A stretch of DNA of 64,000 nucleotides from Bacillus proteolyticus (GTDB lineage: Bacteria; Bacillota; Bacilli; Bacillales; Bacillaceae_G): the NCBI RefSeq assembly GCF_001884065.1, contig NZ_MACH01000116.1, positions 62,001-126,000 of the forward strand, written 5' to 3'. The first letter of the stretch is position 1, and every line of letters begins with the position of its first letter. The position numbers were made by a program, and so were the translations under genes. The notes beneath the pieces are model-generated. The model had not been told where the DNA came from. It did no database searches and worked only from the letters and a program-made list of their open reading frames with translations. Below, piece by piece: positions 1-8,872 of this stretch.

Positions 1-1472
1 TCGATCGCACCACGTGTTGAGTTAAAACCAACTAGCAATACGTCTGCGTCATCATGCTTAACATTTTTATAAACAGGGGTATTAAACTTTAAGTTCTCCA
101 TTTTACGGAAACGTTTGTCCATTTGATTTTTACGGTTTATTGCTGATTCAGATGGTTTACCCGTTTCATCATGTTCTACACCTGTAACATGGTGAATACC
201 ATTTTTCATACCAGGTAAAACACGTGGTGAAACGCCGTCTTCTGTTACTTCATAACGTTTGAAGTATGCTTTATTTTCACGTTCTGGTAATTCTACTTCT
301 AAGTCAAGCTTACCACGACGAATTTCCACTTTATCTAACGTAAGTGGTTCTACAGTTTGTTTCCCTAAAGAAAGCTGTAAATCTGTTAAGAAAATAACAG
401 GCACTTGATATTCTTCTGCTAAGTTAAACGCTTCTACAATATCATAGAAAGCTTCTTCAACTGTACTTGGCGCCATTACGATTTTTGGAATTTCACCATG
501 CGTTCCGTAAATCATAGCCATTAAGTCAGACTGCTCTTGTTTTGTTGGTAAGCCCGTACTTGGACCACCACGTTGTGTATCAATGATAACTAGCGGTGTT
601 TCAGTAATACCTGCTAAACCTATTGCTTCCATCATTAAAGAAAGACCAGGACCAGCAGATGCAGTTAATGTACGAACACCAGCGTAGTTTGCACCGATTG
701 CCATTGTACAAGCTGCGATTTCATCCTCAGTTTGGATTACTGTCCCGCCGACTTTCGGTAACTTTTTAATTAAGTATTCCATAATTTCAGATGCAGGTGT
801 GATTGGATATGCAGACATAAAGCGAGCACCACCAGCTACTGCACCGAATGCGATTGCGTCGTTTCCAATCATAAACATGCGTTTCTTACCGTCAGCTTTT
901 TCAAGCTGCATCATGTTTACTTTTTCACCAAGCAATTCTTTCATATATTGAGAGCCGCGTTTAATGGCTTCCATATTCTTTTGAACGACTTGCTCTCCTT
1001 TACGACCAAAGATTTCTTCAACAACCTCTAAATACGCTGTTTCGTCTAATCCTAATACCGCACTAGATGCCCCAACAGCAACCATGTTTTTCATTAGTGA
1101 TGTGCCTAACTCTGAAGCAATATCTGTAAACGGTATCACATATAGATTTACATCTGTATTATCAGGTATTGTTGGATTAAATTTCGCATCCGCAACTACA
1201 ATTCCGCCCGGACGTAGTTCGTGGAAGTTAAAATCAATTGTTTCTTGATCAAAAGCAATTAAAATATCTAAATCATCTGAGATCGCGCGTACTTCTGTTG
1301 TACTTACACGAATTTTATTATTTGTATGGCCGCCTTTAATACGTGATGAGAAGTGGCGGTAACCGTATAGGTAATATCCTAATCGGTTTAATGCAATACA
1401 GAAGATTTCCCCTGTACTTTCAATTCCTTCACCTTGTTGGCCTCCAACTTTCCATGAAAGTTGACTAATCAT
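1..1472 (-). CDS. korA: 2-oxoacid:ferredoxin oxidoreductase alpha subunit, partial (KorA)
   Basis: Alpha subunit of a 2-oxoacid:ferredoxin oxidoreductase, most likely the 2-oxoglutarate enzyme KorAB, which makes succinyl-CoA and reduced ferredoxin in the cytoplasm. The gene runs off the left edge: about 490 residues are present of roughly 585 expected, and the C-terminus is missing. The translated start MISQLSWKVGGQQGEG is the cofactor-loop start of the fused gamma domain. Further on, RGGPSTGLPTKQEQ (around 540-570) is the hallmark of the alpha pyrimidine-binding domain. ATG at 1472 was chosen because AAGGGG and GGAG precede it. The beta subunit gene is expected just outside the window. Preference for 2-oxoglutarate over other 2-oxoacids is inferred from family resemblance. 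Confidence 0.88.
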   Translation of the reverse strand, partial: MISQLSWKVGGQQGEGIESTGEIFCIALNRLGYYLYGYRHFSSRIKGGHTNNKIRVSTTEVRAISDDLDILIAFDQETIDFNFHELRPGGIVVADAKFNPTIPDNTDVNLYVIPFTDIASELGTSLMKNMVAVGASSAVLGLDETAYLEVVEEIFGRKGEQVVQKNMEAIKRGSQYMKELLGEKVNMMQLEKADGKKRMFMIGNDAIAFGAVAGGARFMSAYPITPASEIMEYLIKKLPKVGGTVIQTEDEIAACTMAIGANYAGVRTLTASAGPGLSLMMEAIGLAGITETPLVIIDTQRGGPSTGLPTKQEQSDLMAMIYGTHGEIPKIVMAPSTVEEAFYDIVEAFNLAEEYQVPVIFLTDLQLSLGKQTVEPLTLDKVEIRRGKLDLEVELPERENKAYFKRYEVTEDGVSPRVLPGMKNGIHHVTGVEHDETGKPSESAINRKNQMDKRFRKMENLKFNTPVYKNVKHDDADVLLVGFNSTRGAI

Positions 1473-1536
1473 CTCCTACACCCCTTTTGGCTGCATTCAT
1501 TGTAGTGTATTTTTTTACAGTATTAGTTTAGCATTT

Positions 1537-1565
1537 TTTATACAAATAAACTACAATGGACGCAA
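1537..1565 (-). promoter_or_regulatory. possible sigma-A promoter for korA
   Basis: Read on the minus strand, TTGCGT (1560-1565) and TATAAA (1537-1542) are 17 bases apart and lie about 65 bases upstream of the korA start. The -35 box is imperfect and the region is AT-rich, so this is only a candidate. Nothing else is evident in the 227-base gap between korA and the dipeptidase gene apart from a weak, AT-rich inverted repeat near 1655-1690. Confidence 0.4.
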
Positions 1566-1699
1566 ATTATGCCTCTTCTGATTTCCCTGAATCTTTAGTA
1601 TAAAGCTATTTCGTTTACCATTCTAGTATTAGGTCTTAAAAAAATCAATAAATTCAAGTGGGTTTATTTTAATTTTTCTGAATTTTTAAAACACAACCT

Positions 1700-2623
1700 T
1701 TAGAACGTTACACAGTCAACAAAATTTTTATACAAAAATCGATCTACAGTTGATTCACTATACTTTTTACACAGGTGATTAATTATATTTTCATAATCCC
1801 TATATGCTTCTACACCTACAACGGTTTCTAAAATCCCATCAAAATCAGAACCGAATCCTATATTTTTTTCTCCACCTAATGAACAAATATGTTCCACATG
1901 TCTTAATATATCTGCTATATTCGCTTGTCTTTCATTCGTTAAAAACTGCGGTACGAATGTAATACCAATAATGCTATTTTTCTTTATGAGAGCTCTTATT
2001 TGTTCATCGGTTAAATTGCGTGGATGCCCACAAAGTTGATAACAGTTTGAGTGCGATGCAATTGGGTTTTTAGCTATTTCTATACCATCCCAAAAGCTTC
2101 TTTCATTTAAATGAGACACATCGGTCCATAAATCTAACATATTAAGTTCTTGTACAACTTGTCTACCAAATGTAGTTAAACCTGCACCACGTGTCTCTAG
2201 CGCCCCATCAGCTAATAAATTAGCATAGTTCCATGTTAATCCAAAGGAACGTACACCTAAGCGATAAAACAAACGTAATCTCATCGCTTCTTTTCCAATC
2301 GCTTCGCATCCTTCTAATGTTAATAACGCTCCAATCTCGTCCTGTTTTAGCATGTTAATATCGTTTTTTGTCTGAATAAACTTCATTCCTGGTAGCGATA
2401 GAATTTCACTATGAAAAATATCTATCATTTGCAGTGCAACTTCAAAGCGCTTTTCATACGCTACTGTTTCTGGTACATATATCGCGAAGCATTGTATACT
2501 TCCTTTTCTTTTCTTTAATTGTTCAAATGTAATATGTAATTGTGAATCGTTTTGAAAGTCTTTTTTTCCCTTTGCACTCCATAACTGAAAGAGTACATCG
2601 CAATGAGCATCAAAAATTTTCAT
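1700..2623 (-). CDS. membrane dipeptidase family (peptidase M19)
   Basis: Zinc-dependent dipeptidase of the renal (membrane) dipeptidase family, peptidase M19. It probably hydrolyses dipeptides or D-amino-acid-containing peptides, but the substrate cannot be read from sequence. Length is 307 residues. Metal ligands are visible: FDAHCDVL gives the HxD pair (His7, Asp9), LEGCEAIG the bridging Glu, ASHSNCYQL and DVSHLNER the histidines, and GFGSDFDG the C-terminal Asp. I place the start at ATG 2623 because GGAGG lies seven bases upstream. Longer in-frame starts run into the spoVS terminator. There is no signal peptide, so a cytoplasmic location is likely. A terminator separates it from spoVS, and no promoter fits well in the short gap, so read-through from spoVS is possible. 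Confidence 0.88.
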   Translation of the reverse strand: MKIFDAHCDVLFQLWSAKGKKDFQNDSQLHITFEQLKKRKGSIQCFAIYVPETVAYEKRFEVALQMIDIFHSEILSLPGMKFIQTKNDINMLKQDEIGALLTLEGCEAIGKEAMRLRLFYRLGVRSFGLTWNYANLLADGALETRGAGLTTFGRQVVQELNMLDLWTDVSHLNERSFWDGIEIAKNPIASHSNCYQLCGHPRNLTDEQIRALIKKNSIIGITFVPQFLTNERQANIADILRHVEHICSLGGEKNIGFGSDFDGILETVVGVEAYRDYENIINHLCKKYSESTVDRFLYKNFVDCVTF

Positions 2624-2640
2624 ATTCATTCCTCCACTAT

Positions 2641-2680
2641 AAAAACAACCTGTTTGCATACATGCAAACAGGTTGTTTTA
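2641..2680 (-). terminator. intrinsic terminator after spoVS
   Basis: Perfect 15-bp inverted repeat (arms ACAACCTGTTTGCAT and its complement around a two-base centre) followed on the minus strand by TTTTT. It lies two bases beyond the spoVS stop codon and 18 bases before the dipeptidase start. Confidence 0.85.
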
Positions 2681-2682
2681 AC

Positions 2683-2943
2683 TTAACGAGGTTCTACAAT
2701 TAATTTTATCGCTGTACGCTCTTCGCCATCAATCATAATATCTGTAAACGCTGGGATACAAATCAGATCCAAACCACTAGGCGCTACAAATCCTCTTGCA
2801 ATTGCTACTGCCTTTACCGCTTGGTTCAATGCACCTGCACCAATAGCTTGAATTTCTGCTGTTCCGCGTTCGCGAATAACACCTGCAAGTGCACCAGCTA
2901 CAGAATTAGGGACCGACGTTGCTTTAACTTTTAATATTTCCAT
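2683..2943 (-). CDS. spoVS: stage V sporulation protein S (SpoVS)
   Basis: Small conserved Alba-like protein of 86 residues that acts in sporulation (septum/engulfment progression and spore coat assembly in B. subtilis). Length and the motifs VKATSVPNSVAGALAGV and IGAGALNQAVKAVAIARG match the family, which is almost invariant across Bacillus. The start is MEILKVKA at 2943, behind GAGGAGG at nine bases; a longer upstream reading has no ribosome site. A sigma-H-type promoter lies 57 bases upstream and a strong terminator follows, so the gene looks largely monocistronic. This matches sigma-H control of the B. subtilis gene. The biochemical role remains unknown; Alba relatives bind nucleic acid. 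Confidence 0.95.
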   Translation of the reverse strand: MEILKVKATSVPNSVAGALAGVIRERGTAEIQAIGAGALNQAVKAVAIARGFVAPSGLDLICIPAFTDIMIDGEERTAIKLIVEPR

Positions 2944-2999
2944 TCCGCGTTTCCTCCTCGTTTTTATAAAAAGTAATAGCAATTATTTCACTTTAACTT

Positions 3000-3029
3000 A
3001 TATTCACGAGGAATGGCACGTATTCCTGC
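3000..3029 (-). promoter_or_regulatory. sigma-H promoter of spoVS
   Basis: On the minus strand, GCAGGAATA (-35, 3021-3029) is separated by 12 bases from CGTGAATAT (-10, 3000-3008). Both fit the sigma-H consensus (RnAGGAwWW, then RnnGAATWW) well, at the expected spacing. The position 57 bases before spoVS agrees with the known sigma-H dependence of spoVS in B. subtilis. Confidence 0.75.
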
Positions 3030-3092
3030 TAAATTTCTGTAATTTTTCTAAAAAATTAAAATATAATGACTTCTCTAACTTTTCGTTAAAAA

Positions 3093-3887
3093 TTACTCAA
3101 AAAACGGCTGATCATCATTAATTAAAATGCGTTCAATTTTCTTCGCTTTCCCTGTATTTGGATCCACATCGATTAAAACTGCACTTAATTGCGTTCTGCC
3201 ATTCGTTACTTCAAAACGTACTGGTAAGTTCGTTAAAAACTTCTTCAATACCGCTTCGCGATCCATACCTAAAATACCATCATACGGTCCTGTCATACCA
3301 ACATCTGTAATATAAGCTGTTCCGCTTGGTAAAATACGATTATCAGCTGTAGGAACGTGTGTATGTGTACCTACTACAGCTGTAGCACGACCATCTACGT
3401 ACCAACCTAACGCCTGCTTCTCACTTGTTGTTTCAGCATGAAAATCAACAAAGATAATATTCGTACGTTTTTTTGCAATATTGATTAATTCATCCACTTT
3501 ACGGAATGGACAATCAATTGGAGGAAGGAAAGTACGTCCTTGTAAGTTAATTACCGCAACTTCTGTTCCGTTACAGTTCACAAAGATAAGACCTTTTCCT
3601 GGCGTTCCTTCTGGGAAGTTAGCTGGTCTTGCAAGATATTTAGCATCATCAATAAATTCAAATACTTCACGATTATCCCAAGCATGGTTTCCAAGCGTAA
3701 CTGCCTGTGCCCCGCACTCCAAAAAGTTTCGATATATTTTTTCCGTAATTCCACGTCCACCCGCAGCATTTTCTCCATTAATGATTGTTACTGTAGGTGT
3801 ATATTTTTTCTTTAATGCCGGTACGTACTGTTGAATCATGTCTCTACCAGGAGATCCTACTACATCCCCAACAAATAATATTCTCAT
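3093..3887 (-). CDS. ymdB: metallophosphoesterase YmdB
   Basis: Calcineurin-like metallophosphoesterase of the YmdB family (264 residues, the usual length). In B. subtilis YmdB hydrolyses 2',3'-cyclic nucleotides, influences RNase Y activity, and controls the switch between motility and biofilm. The bimetal site is complete: Asp8 in VGDVVG, Glu39-Asn40 in NGEN, Asn67-His68 in GNHAWD, His150 in DFHAE, and His175/His177 in GTHTHVP. It sits directly downstream of rny, as in other Bacillus, but a terminator overlaps the rny stop codon. Expression is therefore by read-through or from a weak promoter in the 175-base gap, which I could not define. Confidence 0.95.
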   Translation of the reverse strand: MRILFVGDVVGSPGRDMIQQYVPALKKKYTPTVTIINGENAAGGRGITEKIYRNFLECGAQAVTLGNHAWDNREVFEFIDDAKYLARPANFPEGTPGKGLIFVNCNGTEVAVINLQGRTFLPPIDCPFRKVDELINIAKKRTNIIFVDFHAETTSEKQALGWYVDGRATAVVGTHTHVPTADNRILPSGTAYITDVGMTGPYDGILGMDREAVLKKFLTNLPVRFEVTNGRTQLSAVLIDVDPNTGKAKKIERILINDDQPFFE

Positions 3888-4035
3888 ATGTCTTACCCTT
3901 TCTATGTACTACATTTTTTATTACCTTACTCTAACAAGCAATTTCCTTATAATATTAAAATTTTACCTATTATAAGTTTCTTTCACTTGCATACTTCTCA
4001 TAAATAATTTTCTTTATTTTACCCAATTCCAACAC

Positions 4036-4069
4036 AAAAAAATAAAGTGGTGTTTCACCACTTTATTTT
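4036..4069 (-). terminator. intrinsic terminator after rny
   Basis: A 13-bp inverted repeat (4040-4052 with 4056-4068, loop TTT) followed on the minus strand by seven T residues. The rny stop codon (4063-4065) lies inside the stem. Confidence 0.85.
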
Positions 4070-5628
4070 GCGTATTCCACTGCACGTGTTTCACGAATAA
4101 CAGTAACTTTAATATGTCCTGGATAATCCAGTTCATTTTCAATACGTTTTCGAATATCACGAGCTAAACGATGAGCTTCTAAATCATCAATTGTATCCGG
4201 TTTTACCAGAATACGAACTTCACGTCCTGCTTGAATTGCGAAAGATTTTTCTACGCCTTCATAAGACTCTGAAATTTCTTCTAACTTTTCAAGACGACGA
4301 ATGTAGTTCTCAAGTGTTTCACTACGAGCTCCCGGTCTTGCAGCTGATAATGCATCTGCTGCTGCAACTAGAACTGCAATGATAGAAGTTGGTTCTGTGT
4401 CACCATGGTGAGATGCGATACTGTTTATTACAACAGGGTGCTCTTTATATTTCGTTGCGAGTTCAACACCAATTTCAACGTGGCTACCTTCTACTTCATG
4501 ATCAATTGCTTTTCCGATATCATGTAATAGACCAGCACGTCTTGCTAGTTTTTCATCCTCACCAAGCTCCGCTGCCATAAGTCCAGTTAAATATGCAACT
4601 TCCATAGAGTGTTTTAAGACGTTTTGTCCATAACTTGTACGGTATTTTAAACGACCTAAAATCTTAATTAAATCTGGATGTAAGCCATGAACACCCACTT
4701 CAAACGTTGTTTGCTCTCCGACTTCACGAATATACTCGTCCACTTCACGTCTTGATTTTTCGACCATCTCTTCAATACGCGCTGGGTGAATACGTCCGTC
4801 CTGTACTAGTTTATCAAGAGCGATACGAGCTGTTTCACGACGAATCGGATCGAATCCAGATAGAATTACCGCTTCTGGTGTATCATCGATAATAAGGTCA
4901 ATACCTGTTAACGTTTCTAGCGTACGAATATTACGACCTTCACGTCCGATAATACGTCCCTTCATTTCGTCGTTTGGAAGATTTACAACCGAAACGGTTG
5001 TTTCAGCAACATGATCAGCTGCACATCTTTGCATTGCAAGAGATAAAATCTCTTTTGCTTTCTTATCCGCTTCTTCTTTCGCACGAACTTCACTTTCTTT
5101 TACCATAACGGCAATTTCATGAGAAACTTCACTTTCTACTTTACCAAGAATAATTGCTTTCGCTTGTTCGCGTGTCAGATTGGAAATGCGCTCTAATTCT
5201 GTTTGTTGCTTTTGAACTAACTCTCCCACTTTGCTTTCCAACTCTTCAATCTGTTGTTGTTTCGCTACAAGAGAATCCTCTTTCTTTTCCAACTGTTGCT
5301 CGCGCTTATCGAGCGTTTCGTCTTTACGATCAAGGTTCTCTTCTCTTTGCATTAAACGATTTTCTTGTTTTTGTAATTCGCTTCTACGGTCACGAATTTC
5401 TAATTCAGCTTCTGTACGAAGTGTATGAATTTCATCCTTTGCTTCTAAAAGCGCTTCTTTCTTAAGTGCTTCTGCCTCACGATTCGCTTCGTCTAGAATA
5501 CGTTTCGCTTCATTAGTTGCACCATTAATCTTCGCTTCAGCAATAGACTTTCGAACAAAAAAGCCAACAACTGCACCGACTGTTGTTGCAAGCAAAATGG
5601 AGATGAGTATCCAAACTGTACTACTCAT
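4063..5628 (-). CDS. rny: ribonuclease Y
   Basis: RNase Y, the membrane-tethered endoribonuclease that starts decay of most mRNAs in Bacillus. The 521 residues show the standard layout: an N-terminal membrane helix (about residues 4-24, [19 protein letters not shown]), a long charged coiled coil (about 30-200, rich in E/K/R/Q), a KH domain with [12 protein letters not shown] (about 215-275), and an HD domain with [12 protein letters not shown] (catalytic His-Asp near 368-369). The start is MSSTVW at 5628 behind GGGAGGTGA; an upstream extension lacks a ribosome site. A consensus sigma-A promoter lies 219 bases upstream, giving a long, possibly structured leader. RNase J2 and PNPase are also encoded in this window. 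Confidence 0.97.
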   Translation of the reverse strand: MSSTVWILISILLATTVGAVVGFFVRKSIAEAKINGATNEAKRILDEANREAEALKKEALLEAKDEIHTLRTEAELEIRDRRSELQKQENRLMQREENLDRKDETLDKREQQLEKKEDSLVAKQQQIEELESKVGELVQKQQTELERISNLTREQAKAIILGKVESEVSHEIAVMVKESEVRAKEEADKKAKEILSLAMQRCAADHVAETTVSVVNLPNDEMKGRIIGREGRNIRTLETLTGIDLIIDDTPEAVILSGFDPIRRETARIALDKLVQDGRIHPARIEEMVEKSRREVDEYIREVGEQTTFEVGVHGLHPDLIKILGRLKYRTSYGQNVLKHSMEVAYLTGLMAAELGEDEKLARRAGLLHDIGKAIDHEVEGSHVEIGVELATKYKEHPVVINSIASHHGDTEPTSIIAVLVAAADALSAARPGARSETLENYIRRLEKLEEISESYEGVEKSFAIQAGREVRILVKPDTIDDLEAHRLARDIRKRIENELDYPGHIKVTVIRETRAVEYAK

Positions 5629-5840
5629 GATTTCACCTCCCCTTGCTATGAATGAAAAAAGACTGTCGGCATGTACATTGAATAGCAACGTACAGCAAAG
5701 ACCGTCGTCCCGCTTTTTTAAGGGACTTTCTTCATTTCACAATTAAAATGTCATATTATTATTTCGGCAAGATTTAAGTCTTACTCCGAATATTACTTCT
5801 CTTCTTGAGAAGAGTGTATCGTATATAAGAAAAAATATAC
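5629..5840 (-). other. long 5' leader of rny
   Basis: About 210 bases lie between the predicted transcription start and the rny ATG. On the minus strand a short hairpin (GTCCC paired with GGGAC, about 5707-5726) is followed by a larger fold closed by TGTAC/GTACA around 5672-5694, and GACGGTC and GACAGTC half-repeats flank it. The fold does not match any riboswitch I can recognise. No coding region is convincing here. Confidence 0.4.
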
Positions 5841-5846
5841 ATTCTC

Positions 5847-5875
5847 ATTGTATCTATCGCAATTTTCATTGTCAA
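5847..5875 (-). promoter_or_regulatory. sigma-A promoter of rny
   Basis: On the minus strand, TTGACA (5870-5875) and TACAAT (5847-5852) are 17 bases apart: a perfect -35 and a one-mismatch -10. The predicted transcription start is near 5840. Confidence 0.8.
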
Positions 5876-6075
5876 GCGTTGTCTACTTTTACTTTCTTTA
5901 CCTTCAGCCCTGAATCTTATCTGAATTCGAAAAGTAGGTAGCATATTATCCTGGAAAACCTTAGTAAATTCCATTGTCTTCACGTAAAACATATAAATAT
6001 TCCTCTTTACACATAGCCTTTTGGATAGAATAAATATTTTATCTCCAGCTATATACAACGCTTTCATAAGACATT

Positions 6076-6112
6076 AAAAAATAAAAGACACGGGAGCGTG
6101 TCTTTTATTTTT
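6076..6112 (-). terminator. intrinsic terminator after recA
   Basis: Long stem (AAAAGACACG with CGTGTCTTTT, extended by A/T pairs) around loop GGAG, followed by T residues on the minus strand. It begins at the recA stop codon. Confidence 0.88.
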
Positions 6113-7471
6113 TAATCTTGAATAGTTGAACCTTCCGTGTCTTCAACACCAGAGTCTTCACCAATTCCGTGATGTTCACGAACAAAGAAGGCAATTTCTT
6201 CTCTTAAATCCGTATTCTCTTTTAAGAATTGCTTCGAATTTTCACGACCTTGTCCTAAGCGTTCTTCATTATAAGAGTACCAAGCACCGCTCTTTTGAAC
6301 GATATCAAGTTCAGAAGCCATATCTAAGATTTCACCTTCTCTTGAAATACCTTCTCCGTACATAATATCAACTTCAGCAACACGGAATGGTGGTGCTACT
6401 TTATTTTTAACTACTTTTACTTTTGTTTTATTACCAACGATGTCATTACCTTGCTTTAATTGCTCAGCACGACGTACTTCAAGACGGACAGTTGAATAGA
6501 ATTTCAACGCACGACCACCTGGAGTTGTTTCTGGCACTATCTATAGATTTTCCATCTCTATAGTCCGGACTATCTCTTCATCTCTTCACAGAGAGCCTTG
6601 CACTTCCAGCAGTAGCCTATCATCTGCCGTACCCTACTCAGTTAACTAAAAGTCCTTTTCGGTAGTCTCTACACCTTCCCCATATAACTATGGAGCTTGG
6701 CACGGTATTACCCTAACAAAATGGTGGGCTTCACCGTTAGCAACTATATGAATAGTTACACCCTTAGGCAATAAGGTTCACAAGGTTTTTTAACATGCTA
6801 TCACTAGCAAGGGAAACCCAGAGTAAACTCCTTAATCTTTTCGATTAAGCAACTTGTAGTTGATTTCCGAACATAACCCCAACTTTTTCACGAATTTGGT
6901 TGATAAAGATTGCGATTGTTTTTGATTTATTAATTGCACCTGAAAGTTTACGAAGTGCTTGTGACATTAAACGTGCTTGTAAACCAACGTGAGAGTCACC
7001 CATGTCCCCTTCGATCTCAGCTTTCGGTACAAGAGCTGCTACAGAGTCAATTACGATAATATCAACCGCGCCACTTCGTACAAGTGCTTCTGCGATTTCT
7101 AGTCCTTGCTCCCCTGTATCAGGCTGCGATAATAGTAATTCATCGATGTTAACACCTAATTTTTGTGCATAAACAGGATCCATCGCATGCTCCGCATCGA
7201 TAAATGCTGCTTGTCCACCTTGTCGTTGCACTTCCGCGATTGCGTGTAATGAAACTGTTGTTTTACCTGAACTTTCAGGTCCGTAAATTTCAATAATACG
7301 GCCACGTGGGTATCCGCCTACCCCTAGTGCCACATCCAGTGCTAAAGAACCGCTTGAAATTGTAGAAATTCTACGCTCCGCTTGTTCTCCTAATTTCATA
7401 ATTGAACCTTTACCGAATTGCTTCTCTATTTGTTTTAACGCCATATCTAATGCCGCTTGACGATCACTCAT
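6112..7471 (-). CDS. recA: RecA recombinase, interrupted by a group I intron
   Basis: RecA recombinase and SOS co-protease. The coding region is split: exon 1 is 7471..6863 (203 codons, ending MFGN) and exon 2 is 6534..6112 (140 codons plus stop, beginning PETTPGG). Joining them restores a normal 343-residue RecA in frame. Visible motifs are Walker [10 protein letters not shown] (64-72), Walker [13 protein letters not shown], and the L2 region [16 protein letters not shown], which is exactly where the intron sits. Without splicing, translation would read QLQVA and stop, giving a 208-residue product that lacks the rest of the L2 loop and the whole C-terminus. A LexA box and sigma-A promoter lie upstream, and the spacing AAGGAGG to ATG is good. 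Exon 2 could look like a separate gene starting at GTG 6537, but it has no ribosome site. Confidence 0.96.
6535..6862 (-). ncRNA. group I self-splicing intron in recA
   Basis: A 328-base insertion between codons 203 and 204 of recA. Group I rules are met: exon 1 ends in T (GGAAAT) and the intron ends in G. An internal guide GTTTCC (6812-6817) pairs with GGAAAT to form P1 with the required U-G wobble at the splice site. P7 is visible as GACTA (6663-6667) with TAGTC (6568-6572) in the typical contexts GTGTAGAGACTACC and AAGAGATAGTCC. A P9-type hairpin (CTATAGA with TCTATAG) precedes the 3' splice site. No open reading frame for a homing endonuclease fits, so it is a mini-intron. A recA group I intron is known from B. 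anthracis and relatives. The boundaries here are inferred from RecA protein continuity and the group I rules. Confidence 0.93.
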
Positions 7472-7504
7472 TCAAAATTCCTCCTTAACTGAATTGCTAA
7501 TCTT

Positions 7505-7534
7505 ATTATACCTATTTTCAATTCAATTTGCCAA
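7505..7534 (-). promoter_or_regulatory. sigma-A promoter of recA
   Basis: On the minus strand, TTGGCA (7529-7534) and TATAAT (7505-7510) are 18 bases apart, placing the transcription start close to 30 bases before the recA ATG. Confidence 0.78.
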
Positions 7535-7541
7535 CAAAAAT

Positions 7542-7555
7542 CGAACATTTATTCG
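7542..7555 (-). promoter_or_regulatory. LexA (SOS) box upstream of recA
   Basis: The minus-strand sequence CGAATAAATGTTCG differs at one position from the Gram-positive LexA consensus CGAACRNRYGTTYG. It lies just upstream of the recA -35 box, as expected for LexA repression of the SOS response. Confidence 0.8.
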
Positions 7556-7594
7556 ATTTTTTATTTTATATCGAATAAAACTAGATTTCCCCAC

Positions 7595-7633
7595 AAAAAA
7601 ACTAGAAGAAATTTATATCTCTTCTAGTTTTTT
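7595..7633 (-). terminator. intrinsic terminator after cinA
   Basis: Inverted repeat AAAAACTAGAAGA with TCTTCTAGTTTTT around a loop that contains the cinA stop codon (7613-7615); on the minus strand it ends in a T run. It separates cinA from the recA promoter. Confidence 0.75.
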
Positions 7634-8851
7634 GTATAAATGATAAAATCCATATTTTGTAGAGCGTTCTCTAATTTGTTGACGACTTCCACTTAAATTA
7701 AGAGAGAAGACTTCAGTCGGTTCATCCTTAATCGCCAATCCAACAAATACTGTTCCTGGTTCTTTATACTCTGAACCGCCAGGTCCTGCCACCCCAGTAA
7801 AACTAATTCCGATATCTGCTTTTAATAATCCCTTAACATTTTCAGCAAGATAACGAGCACATTCTTTACTAACCGCACCACCCGTATGTAACACTTCTTC
7901 AGGCACATGTAAAACATGCTGCTTCACATCATTATGATAACAAATGACACCGCCTTTAAACACAGACGAAACACCCGCATTTTCTGTTACTTGATTTCCA
8001 AAGAGACCGCCTGTTAAACTTTCTGCACATGCTAAAGTTAACCCTTTTTGCTTCAATAACTCTATTGCCTTGTAATGAAGAAAATCTTGGTCATATCCGT
8101 AGAAAAATTCTCCTACTCTTTCTAAAATCAAATTTTCCACATGTTGAATTAGTTTCTCCGCCTCATTCGCATCATGATGTTTTGCAGTTAAACGTAATGT
8201 CACTTCTCCATCATTTGCGAGTGGTGCAATGGTCGGGTTCGTTTGTCCATCAATTAAATCTTGAACTTTTACCTCTAATTGAGATTCCCCAATACCGAAA
8301 AAGCGAAGAACGCGAGAATAAATATTTTCCCCTGTTGTAAAGTTACGTAAAAAAGGCTCTACGTAACTCACGTACATCGGCTTCATTTCTTTTGGTGGCC
8401 CTGGTAATAAAATATAAACTTTGCCGTTTTTATTTAACCCCATGCCAGGCGCCATACCGTGATCATTCGCAAATACAGTCGATCCACTTAGAACGAGCGC
8501 CTGCTTTTTATTATTTTCCGTAAATTCACGGCCTGTACGCTTAAAATAATCGCTTATGGATGTTAATGCTGTTTCATCATACACAAGCTCTTCACCTAAG
8601 CTAGACGCTATTGTTTCTTTCGTCAAATCGTCTTTTGTCGGCCCTAATCCGCCTGTAAAAATAAGCATATCAGCGCGCTCTTCAGCCACTTCAATTGCCT
8701 TTTGTAATCGCTTGTTATTATCACCCACAACAGTATGATAGTACACATTTATTCCAATTGAAGCTAACTTTTCAGATAAAAACTGGGCATTTGTATTTGC
8801 AATTTGTCCAAGTAACAATTCAGTTCCAACCGCAATAATCTCAGCATTCAT
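7613..8851 (-). CDS. cinA: CinA (competence/damage-inducible protein, NMN amidase family)
   Basis: CinA, 412 residues with two domains. The N-terminal MoaB-like domain (about 1-170; [38 protein letters not shown]) resembles molybdopterin-binding/ADP-ribose pyrophosphatase proteins. The C-terminal CinA domain (about 250-410; [24 protein letters not shown]) is the nicotinamide-nucleotide amidase fold that recycles NMN. The gene sits directly upstream of recA, the arrangement that gave it its name in competent bacteria. Here recA has its own SOS promoter and a terminator divides the two. ATG 8851 is preceded by GGGGGAATTGGG. pgsA ends only 21 bases upstream, so pgsA and cinA are probably co-transcribed. 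Confidence 0.95.
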   Translation of the reverse strand: MNAEIIAVGTELLLGQIANTNAQFLSEKLASIGINVYYHTVVGDNNKRLQKAIEVAEERADMLIFTGGLGPTKDDLTKETIASSLGEELVYDETALTSISDYFKRTGREFTENNKKQALVLSGSTVFANDHGMAPGMGLNKNGKVYILLPGPPKEMKPMYVSYVEPFLRNFTTGENIYSRVLRFFGIGESQLEVKVQDLIDGQTNPTIAPLANDGEVTLRLTAKHHDANEAEKLIQHVENLILERVGEFFYGYDQDFLHYKAIELLKQKGLTLACAESLTGGLFGNQVTENAGVSSVFKGGVICYHNDVKQHVLHVPEEVLHTGGAVSKECARYLAENVKGLLKADIGISFTGVAGPGGSEYKEPGTVFVGLAIKDEPTEVFSLNLSGSRQQIRERSTKYGFYHLYKKLEEI

Positions 8852-8872
8852 CCCAATTCCCCCATAAAACTT

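Noticed and set aside
1672-1686. CodY-box-like sequence (three mismatches to AATTTTCWGAAAATT).
   Set aside because: It lies after the dipeptidase gene in very AT-rich DNA and far from a promoter; chance match is likely.
5774-6067. 97-residue frame on the minus strand in the rny upstream region.
   Set aside because: It overlaps the rny promoter, has no ribosome site, and its composition (runs of Lys, Arg, Phe, Ile) looks like translated AT-rich non-coding DNA.
6112-6537. The recA C-terminal segment as an independent gene starting at GTG 6537, or recA as a frameshifted pseudogene.
   Set aside because: There is no ribosome site before 6537. Exons join exactly in frame at a conserved RecA position, and the intervening 328 bases have group I intron hallmarks.
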